From UBA4312 sp040266995 (GTDB taxonomy: Bacteria > Bacillota_I > Bacilli_A > Erysipelotrichales > Erysipelotrichaceae), in assembly GCA_040266995.1 (NCBI GenBank), contig JAWRHV010000022.1, positions 1 through 64,000 of the forward strand: 64,000 nucleotides of DNA, given 5' to 3'. The position numbers and the translations under genes were made by a program. Below the pieces are notes generated by a model that saw only the letters and a program-made list of their open reading frames with translations, was not told where the DNA came from and ran no database searches. Positions 60,799-64,000 of the stretch are shown here, piece after piece (the first letter of the stretch is position 1; the number at the start of each line of letters is the position of its first letter).

Positions 60799-61470
60799 CT
60801 ACTTTGCATCCGGACTTTTCACAAATCCGATTTCCTTCGCTCTTTCCCTGCTCATCAGATGAAAATTACATTCATCATCCCCATAGCCAAGTGTTTTTGT
60901 CCGGTCAAGAACAGCCAGCTGCATTTCAAAAGTATAATAATCCATCATGCACAAATATTTCGTAATTTCCTTACAGTGCTCTTGTTCTGTCAGTTTACAA
61001 ATACCACACTGTTTATGTGTAATGTAGTATTCATCCTTTCCCGGAACCTTTTTAAAATAATAAAACCAGTTCATCGGATACTCTTCAATATGGTCTCTTG
61101 ACCACTTCGCCTGCTTTGTCCGGTTGGCAATCTCTTTTTCCGTAAAGGCACTCTTTCCTTGTTTGGCTTTGACCATCAACGGACAATAGGCAAGTGCCCG
61201 CACCAGATCTTTGAGTTTTTCTTCATCTATCTTTCCATCGGCCTCCTTATAAAGCGCAATCAGAAAAGCCCCTGCATACATCGTCATGACAAACATGTTG
61301 TCCTTCATGCTTCCAATCCCGGGCGTTCTTTCCACAATAGCCTTGTATTCCTTCAAAACCCGTTTTTTATACGACGTCATCTCTATTTCAGGTATCTTCC
61401 TCTCCACATACGCAAAAGCAGTCTTTGCGAATGCGAATTTGATAAACCAGCCAATCACTCCATATTTCAT
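60799..61470 (-). CDS. L-2-amino-thiazoline-4-carboxylate hydrolase family protein
   Basis: The 223-residue protein shares the family end pattern: ITHKQCGICKLTEQEHCKEITKYLCMMDYYTFEM in parts, then TLGYGDDECNFHL. Three or more conserved cysteines (QCGICKL, EHCKE) suggest metal binding. The N-terminal half has an amphipathic stretch FIKFAFAKTAFAY. It is a paralogue of the gene at 24.2 kb. Its role is unknown. Confidence 0.77.
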   Translation of the reverse strand: MKYGVIGWFIKFAFAKTAFAYVERKIPEIEMTSYKKRVLKEYKAIVERTPGIGSMKDNMFVMTMYAGAFLIALYKEADGKIDEEKLKDLVRALAYCPLMVKAKQGKSAFTEKEIANRTKQAKWSRDHIEEYPMNWFYYFKKVPGKDEYYITHKQCGICKLTEQEHCKEITKYLCMMDYYTFEMQLAVLDRTKTLGYGDDECNFHLMSRERAKEIGFVKSPDAK

Positions 61471-61746
61471 CTCGTTTCTCCTTGCCAGATTCCCTTCTTG
61501 AAATCATCCCTGTATATTTATATTCATGTTTTTTTATTTATGCATCATTATATCATCGCTTTATAAATACTTAAATACCGTGTATAGAGAATCCTATTCT
61601 TTCTCAGTACGAATATCCTCATCTATCATTTTTCAAAACATGCCCATGATGGAAAAGCCTTCCCTGAAAGAATAACAGCGATGCATATAGAAATACTGTC
61701 TGCCTTTTTCTTTTGATCCTTCAAATAGTTATTGTCATCCGCTTTA

Positions 61747-62283
61747 TCAAAGGTTCAAAGTTCGCATATGAAACGATACCTTATCTAAAATGTCCAGAAC
61801 CTGCTCATCCCCAAGTTCCTTTCGATTTTGTGTATATGCATAATAGCTGCCCTGGATCTGGTAAGTCAGAAGCACCCTGAGCTTCGCATCTTTTTGAGCT
61901 TCGGGATCTATATTGAAAATATGCTCTTTTATTCCCTGTTCAATCCGAATCGGTAAAACAGCTGCCTGGGTTCCTGAAAAGAGTATATCTATCAAATTTT
62001 GATGAGAATAAAAGCTGTCGTACAATCTCTTTGTTAACTGCTCTACATTAAGAATTACCTTGTTCTCTTGAATGACACCGTTCAAAACATCTTGTATGAC
62101 TTCATTCTGAAGCTGTTGTGACAGATCATAAATATCCCTGTAGTGAAGATAAAACGTTGCTTTGCTTATTTCAGCGGTTTCTGCCAGTTCTTTGATTGTA
62201 ATTCGTTCCAGAGGTTTTCTGGAACGAATCTGCAAAAAAGCATCTCGTATAGCTCGTTTTGTCTTTTTCTCACGTAAATCCAT
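61747..62283 (-). CDS. TetR/AcrR-family regulator
   Basis: The 178-residue protein has a TetR helix-turn-helix (ITIKELAETAEISKATFYLHYRDIYDL in parts) and a C-terminal helical domain. The ATG with AAGGAG was chosen; the longer frame needs TTG. It is divergent from glgB across 140 bases. The 275 bases beyond its stop toward 61.5 kb are AT-rich and show no feature I recognise. Confidence 0.87.
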   Translation of the reverse strand: MDLREKKTKRAIRDAFLQIRSRKPLERITIKELAETAEISKATFYLHYRDIYDLSQQLQNEVIQDVLNGVIQENKVILNVEQLTKRLYDSFYSHQNLIDILFSGTQAAVLPIRIEQGIKEHIFNIDPEAQKDAKLRVLLTYQIQGSYYAYTQNRKELGDEQVLDILDKVSFHMRTLNL

Positions 62284-62355
62284 CTTTATTCTCCTTGTCA
62301 ATTATTCAAAATCGTCTATTATTTGACACTGATCCAAAACTGTATATAGCACTTG

Positions 62356-62408
62356 TCCAATAATTGGAATACTATAATTATAATCATTTAATAGACGAGT
62401 GTCTATTA
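62356..62408. promoter_or_regulatory. Palindromes between TetR gene and glgB
   Basis: TCCAAT-A-ATTGGA (62356-62368) and TAATAGAC-GAGT-GTCTATTA (62389-62408, perfect 8-bp arms) lie between the divergent genes, with TATAAT near 62373 and 62378. The second palindrome is close to the glgB ribosome site. TetR binding is inferred. Confidence 0.55.
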
Positions 62409-62424
62409 TCGTATGGAGGTGTGT

Positions 62425-64000
62425 ATGGATATATTTGATTTTTATATGGGACGCAGTTTTGATGCCTACGAATATCTTGGTGCCCACCATAGTCAGAAAG
62501 GCATGATCTTTCGAACCTTTGCGCCGGCAGCCAGCAAAGTCAGCCTCCTTTATGGTGGACAGGAAATACCTATGCTTCCTGTTTATGACGGAAATTTTTA
62601 TGAGTTACAGATTGCTCAGGCTGACACCGGACAGACATATGAATTTCGGATCTATAACCGGGAAGGAAACTATACAGACCATAGTGATCCATACAGCTTT
62701 CAAATGGAGTTACGACCAGATCATAAATCGGTTCTTTCGTCCTTTCACACCTATTCCTTCAATGATGACGCCTGGATAAACTCACGTTCTTTTTCTTTTG
62801 ATAAACCCATGAACATCTACGAGATGCATTTTGGATCCTGGCGGAAAAAAGAGGATGGTAGCTGGTACCACTATGACGAACTGGCTGATCCGCTAATTAA
62901 ATATTTGATACAAAGTGGATATAACTACGTTGAATTTATGCCCTTGAGCGAACATCCCATGGATCAGAGCTGGGGATATCAAAACACAGGATTTTTTTCC
63001 CCGACAAGCCGCTATGGAAGACCTGACCAGTTAAAATACCTGATAGACAGGCTTCATCAGAATGGAATCGGTGTTATTCTGGATTTTGTGCCGGTTCATT
63101 TTGCCGTGGATAGCTATGGCCTGGCCCGTTACGACGGAACAACGCTTTATGAATATCCGCATAAAGATGTTGGCATCAGTGAATGGGGCAGCTATAATTT
63201 TATGCACTCACGGGGAGAGGTCCGCAGCTTTCTTCAGTCTGTGGCAAACTACTGGCTGAAAGAATTCCATTTCGATGGTCTGCGTATGGACGCAATCAGC
63301 CGGATCATTTATTGGCAAGGCGATGAAAGCCGAGGCGAAAACGGAAATGCTGTAGATTTTATCAAGGGAATGAATAAAGGACTGAAAGCTTTGAACCCCG
63401 GCTGTATCTTAATTGCCGAAGATTCGACAAATTACCCAGGTGTCACCCTGGAAGTAGATAAAGGCGGCCTCAGCTTTGATTATAAATGGGATATGGGATG
63501 GATGCACGATACGTTGGAATTATTTCAATCTGATCCTGATGACCGCCCTGCTAAATACCATAAGCTGACATTCTCTATGATGTATAACTACAATGAAAGA
63601 TATCTGCTTCCCTTCTCTCATGATGAAGTTGTACATGGAAAAGCGACGATCCTGAATAAAATGAACGGCCGGTACGAAGATAAGTTTCCACAGGCCCGAA
63701 CATTGTATCTATATATGATGGTCCATCCAGGAAAAAAGCTGAACTTTATGGGGAATGAAATCGGTCAAATACGGGAATGGGATGAAACAAAAGAACAGGA
63801 TTGGAACCTGATGACCTATCCTGCCCATGACTCATTCTACAGATTCGTCTCTGATCTTAACAAGCTTTATCTGAAACACCCGGCTTTATGGGAACTGGAT
63901 CACTGTCAAAAAGGATTTAAATGGCTGGATTGTCACCAGGAAGAAAAATGTATCTACATTCTTCAGCGAAATGCTAAAACAGAGCATCTGGTTGCTGCCA
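62425..64000 (+). CDS. glgB: 1,4-alpha-glucan branching enzyme, N-terminal part
   Basis: The visible 525 codons carry the CBM48/E-set domain (EYLGAHHSQKGMIFRTFAP) and the GH13 barrel: region I-like DFVPVHF, GLRMDAIS with catalytic Asp, ILIAEDST with catalytic Glu, and FSHDEVVHGK with the transition-state Asp. These mark GlgB, which makes alpha-1,6 branches in glycogen. GGAGG lies before the ATG. The 3' end is outside the window; other glg genes may follow. TetR control is inferred. Confidence 0.95.
   Translation, partial: MDIFDFYMGRSFDAYEYLGAHHSQKGMIFRTFAPAASKVSLLYGGQEIPMLPVYDGNFYELQIAQADTGQTYEFRIYNREGNYTDHSDPYSFQMELRPDHKSVLSSFHTYSFNDDAWINSRSFSFDKPMNIYEMHFGSWRKKEDGSWYHYDELADPLIKYLIQSGYNYVEFMPLSEHPMDQSWGYQNTGFFSPTSRYGRPDQLKYLIDRLHQNGIGVILDFVPVHFAVDSYGLARYDGTTLYEYPHKDVGISEWGSYNFMHSRGEVRSFLQSVANYWLKEFHFDGLRMDAISRIIYWQGDESRGENGNAVDFIKGMNKGLKALNPGCILIAEDSTNYPGVTLEVDKGGLSFDYKWDMGWMHDTLELFQSDPDDRPAKYHKLTFSMMYNYNERYLLPFSHDEVVHGKATILNKMNGRYEDKFPQARTLYLYMMVHPGKKLNFMGNEIGQIREWDETKEQDWNLMTYPAHDSFYRFVSDLNKLYLKHPALWELDHCQKGFKWLDCHQEEKCIYILQRNAKTEHLVAA

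Overview
The window looks like chromosomal DNA of an anaerobic, low-to-middle GC Bacillota (Firmicutes), most likely a gut-type Erysipelotrichia or a related Clostridia lineage. This rests on strong AGGAGG-type ribosome binding sites, consensus sigma-A promoters (TTGACA/TATAAT), a tandem glycine riboswitch, a LytS-type kinase, Old-Yellow-Enzyme/Fe-S reductases, ATC-hydrolase-like proteins and many small flavoproteins. The genus cannot be fixed by eye. There are no rRNAs, tRNAs, insertion sequences, phage genes or CRISPR arrays. Most genes lie on the minus strand.

Region 1 (1-9.9 kb) is housekeeping and transport. It holds an AGCS amino-acid symporter under a tandem glycine riboswitch, a BASS-family symporter with a histidine phosphatase, a PHP phosphoesterase with a lipoprotein, a two-component system with an unusual structured leader between kinase and regulator, a 1-phosphofructokinase-like kinase, a hydrolase, a GNAT protein and a Gdx/SugE-type SMR exporter behind a riboswitch-like leader (probably guanidine-sensing). 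Region 2 (9.9-13 kb) is a zur-znuA-znuC-znuB zinc operon with a consensus promoter and two Fur-type 7-1-7 operators.

Region 3 (13-24.9 kb) has a radical SAM protein, a nitroreductase, a TetR, an HxlR regulator divergent from a four-gene operon (OYE reductase, hydrolase, MIF-like tautomerase, DsbA-like protein without CXXC), and a TetR-linked heterodimeric ABC transporter translationally coupled to a YgbA-like protein. A glycosidase-like lipoprotein and an ATC-hydrolase-family protein follow.

Region 4 (25-55 kb) is a dense redox and detoxification district. It carries seven flavodoxin or FMN-reductase proteins, two aldo/keto reductases, two SDRs, a flavin reductase, a PNPOx-ferredoxin fusion, a DUF4405 membrane cytochrome-like protein, two hexapeptide acetyltransferases and a large OYE/Fe-S/FAD reductase. 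It is divided into small operons, each with a nearby TetR, LysR, MerR or XRE regulator. The clearest unit is a TetR-headed operon (46.5-41.4 kb) whose promoter carries two near-identical palindromes. A metal P1B ATPase at 30-31.8 kb is split by an apparent one-base deletion.

Region 5 (55-64 kb) has a GH43 glycosidase, a small cluster with a stand-alone NRPS-like adenylation domain, an Enterochelin-esterase-like hydrolase and a GNAT (with a divergent HxlR and two palindromic operators), a second ATC-hydrolase-family gene, and a TetR divergent from the start of glgB, which runs off the window.
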